This document shows, one piece after another, positions 62,079 through 64,000 of a stretch of 64,000 nt of DNA (its first letter is position 1; every line of letters begins with the position of its first letter). The DNA lies in NCBI GenBank assembly GCA_947303085.1, contig CAMYXP010000008.1:52911-116910 (forward strand), written 5' to 3'. The position numbers were made by a program, and so were the translations under genes. The notes below the pieces were generated by a model. That model worked only from the letters and a program-made list of their open reading frames with translations, searched no databases and was not told the origin of the DNA. This DNA comes from an uncultured Bacteroidales bacterium (lineage in GTDB: Bacteria; Bacteroidota; Bacteroidia; Bacteroidales; F082).

Positions 62079-63836
62079 ATGAATAGAAAGGTTGTCGTAT
62101 TTTACGCTTTGTTGGTACTTTTGTGCATTATGGCACAATCTTGCAAACGCTTTTCTTTGTATTCCGAAAAAGGAACTCCTCTTCATTATTCCGTTCTGAA
62201 AACAATAACCGATACGATGACATGTTGTCCCGAGGCGGCACTTGACATATTAATAGATGTTTCCGACACTGTTGACGAGTCAAAACTTTCAAAACCTGAT
62301 TATTATGAGTATCAGATTCTTATAGCGGAGGCTCTTTATAAAAACGACCTTCTGCAGACCAACGACTCCGTAGTTTTTGAAGCTGTAAGATATTACGACA
62401 GTCTTGCTCAAATATATCCTAAAAATGTGGAAGTTATTTTACAAAAATCAAGGGCGCATTATTACAAAGCTGTTGGTGAAAGTGAAAAAGATGATATTAA
62501 AAATGCTTGCTCCGACTATATCATTGCATTGAAAACAATTGATGAGATAAAAGAAAAAGACAGGAATTACAATATAGATTATTTCAATGGATTGATATAT
62601 AACAGATTAGCTAATATATATTACTACAACGATGCCTTTACTGTTGCACGGTATCTTTATCATAAAGCCAATGAGAGTTATATAAAGATTAATGACATAC
62701 AGCCTGTCGCATATAATTATCTGTGTATAGCAAAAATGCTATCAACAATAGATTTATATGAAGAAGAAGAGAAGTGCCTTAATATAGCCGATTCATTGAT
62801 AACCTATGTGTTGAAAATTGAAGACAACCAGACCAAGCGAAAAATCCTTATGGAAAGGGCTTTGCTTGCATCTTATAGGGATAATGACAACAAAAAAGCT
62901 ATGGAATTGGCAAGACAATATATGTCAAAAGCTGATGGTGAAGAAGAGAGAGTATTAGGATACACACAACTTGGCGAGATTTTTTATAAAGATTGCCAAT
63001 ACGATTCAGCTCTTTATTATTTTGAAAAGGATTTTCTTAGAAACCATTATACAATGTTGCATTGCGGCAACCGTATAATAGAGATATGCAAAATTAGTGG
63101 TGACAATGAAAAAGCGGCATATTACGCCCCGCTTCTTGCTGAAGAAACCAACCAGGAGCTTGAACTTACACCTATGAAAGCCGAACTTGTAGCTATGTAT
63201 GAACAATATGAGGCTGACAAGCATAAGGCAGAAACAAGAGAATTGTGGCTTAACATAATAATGGCACTTACTGTGGGTGCAATTATCCTTGTGGTTGTGT
63301 TCTCTGTTGTGTTTATAATTAGAAAAAGAAGACACAAAAATGAAATTGACAGTAAAGATAGGTATATCAGAACTCTTCATGGAAAAATAAAACAGAAATC
63401 TGAAGAGAACAAAAATGTTAATGAGGATTATGTAAAAGAGGCACACCAGCCGATACCATTTAATGAAAGAATGCAAAACATAAAAAGAGACGATTTGTGT
63501 AGGAAACTTTATTCAATAACACAGATGCATATTAAAACAACCGCAAAATATACTGAATTGGTGCTGAGCGATGATGAAAAAATGTATCTTATAGGGCTGT
63601 TCGACAAAGAATTGAACGGGACCTTGCAAAGTATAATCAGAAATAATCAACGTTTGAAGAATTCCGACGAATTGTTGTTCTGCTTATGCCTTCTCGGATT
63701 AGACGACAAGCACATTTCAGCTGTCATAGGATCTCCCTATCACAACGTTTACGTCCGCACTCAAAAATGCCGCCAAATTCTCAGAGGTGACAAAGACCTG
63801 CAATCAGCCTTAATTACAACCATCATTAAATCATAG
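62079..63836 (+). CDS. Lipoprotein TPR / membrane / HTH-like sensor-regulator 2
   Basis: A 585-residue paralogue of the protein at 32915. The N-terminus ends LCIMAQSC (Cys22). TPR-like helices span about 35-370 (ARYLYHKANESYIKINDI, DCQYDSALYYFEKDFL, also present in almost the same words in the paralogue). A transmembrane helix lies at about 389-412 (IIMALTVGAIILVVVFSVVF). A charged cytoplasmic linker is followed by an HTH-like end (CLLGLDDKHISAVIGSPYHN, VYVRTQKCRQILRG). It probably senses an envelope signal and binds DNA through the C-terminal domain. The phased elements at 62007 and 57501 are its likely targets. It is divergent from the DUF3244/GLPGLI/receptor unit. Confidence 0.8.
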   Translation: MNRKVVVFYALLVLLCIMAQSCKRFSLYSEKGTPLHYSVLKTITDTMTCCPEAALDILIDVSDTVDESKLSKPDYYEYQILIAEALYKNDLLQTNDSVVFEAVRYYDSLAQIYPKNVEVILQKSRAHYYKAVGESEKDDIKNACSDYIIALKTIDEIKEKDRNYNIDYFNGLIYNRLANIYYYNDAFTVARYLYHKANESYIKINDIQPVAYNYLCIAKMLSTIDLYEEEEKCLNIADSLITYVLKIEDNQTKRKILMERALLASYRDNDNKKAMELARQYMSKADGEEERVLGYTQLGEIFYKDCQYDSALYYFEKDFLRNHYTMLHCGNRIIEICKISGDNEKAAYYAPLLAEETNQELELTPMKAELVAMYEQYEADKHKAETRELWLNIIMALTVGAIILVVVFSVVFIIRKRRHKNEIDSKDRYIRTLHGKIKQKSEENKNVNEDYVKEAHQPIPFNERMQNIKRDDLCRKLYSITQMHIKTTAKYTELVLSDDEKMYLIGLFDKELNGTLQSIIRNNQRLKNSDELLFCLCLLGLDDKHISAVIGSPYHNVYVRTQKCRQILRGDKDLQSALITTIIKS

Positions 63837-63910
63837 TTCTGGTTTGACCACAACATAAAAACAGCAACGATTTTTCTGTTCTTTTTCTTTTAACTTAATT
63901 CATTTTTTAT

Positions 63911-63965
63911 TATTTTTGCATTTCTTGATAATCGACACGACAATGTGAGTGTCGATAGATTTTTT
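63911..63965 (+). promoter_or_regulatory. Promoter followed at once by a hairpin and T-run
   Basis: TATTTTTG (63911-63918) is a full -7 match. Just downstream ATCGACAC (63931-63938) pairs with GTGTCGAT (63949-63956), followed by a T-run at 63960-63965. This would give a very short terminated RNA or an attenuator for a gene beyond the window. Confidence 0.45.
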
Positions 63966-64000
63966 AATTGTTTAATTAGCGATAATAACAGATTATGGAT

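Noticed and set aside
63006..63476. A 156-codon minus-strand frame inside sensor-regulator 2
   Set aside because: Antisense to the TPR and membrane segments of a clear coding gene; no start signal.

Overview
The window looks like a chromosome segment of a gut- or rumen-type member of the Bacteroidota (order Bacteroidales). Four things point there. Many genes are preceded by the Bacteroidetes -7 element TAnnTTTG (for example at 1527, 2367, 11681, 15469, 18549, 34708 and 62067). Many secreted proteins end in a type IX secretion (T9SS) C-terminal sorting domain with a YPNP-like start. Several gene families are typical of the group: DUF3822 next to RsmD, GLPGLI, DUF3244 and BT4734/VirE_N primases. 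Start sites lack clear Shine-Dalgarno sequences. No rRNA, tRNA or CRISPR array was seen.

1-13.3 kb is mostly ordinary chromosome: holA (cut by the window edge) and an AMP nucleosidase on the minus strand; then, on the plus strand, a radical SAM enzyme, a small membrane protein, DUF3822, rsmD and a C69 dipeptidase. After these come a decayed sensor/AraC-type regulator, a small secreted protein separated by a TGA from a lipoprotein, a C10 cysteine protease, a GH20 hexosaminidase and a CPBP protease fused to a retropepsin-like domain.

13.3-31.3 kb is a mobile element with defence cargo. A tyrosine recombinase lies beside a palindromic candidate att core. It is followed by a frameshifted small gene, two excisionase-type HTH proteins, a VirE_N primase-like protein and a PriCT/DUF3987 protein. 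The DNA is then visibly AT-richer and carries a RloA/RloB (AbiL-like) pair and four large genes. These are an HD-Hsp90-type ATPase, a DUF2971 protein, a winged-helix/PIN-like protein and a 1255-residue TIR-like STAND ATPase. I do not recognise this four-gene set as a named system, and it is the best candidate here for an undescribed defence system. A Schlafen/AlbA_2 ATP-binding regulator follows.

32.9-52.8 kb starts with a lipoprotein TPR / transmembrane / HTH-like sensor-regulator. Next is an apparently single operon of about 11 kb: DUF3244, a lipoprotein, a T9SS protein, a coiled-coil trimer-like protein, a small CTD protein, a 2122-residue SpvB/RHS polymorphic toxin and, overlapping its stop codon, a secreted SH3-like candidate immunity protein. 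The toxin tip carries a YkuD-like His...STGC signature, so peptidoglycan is a plausible target. Behind it lie a displaced RHS fragment fused to the tail of another surface protein, more T9SS proteins and a two-gene membrane system of unknown role.

53.1-64 kb holds a second TPR sensor-regulator at the right end and two minus-strand units, each starting with a near-identical DUF3244 gene. One continues into a Cys-rich secreted peptide, a GLPGLI protein and a TonB-type outer membrane receptor. The other continues into a trimer-like protein, a T9SS protein and a gingipain-like (C25) protease. Helically phased copies of TGTGACGAAATT lie upstream of the 57380 DUF3244 gene and in the divergent region before the second sensor-regulator, suggesting a small regulon.
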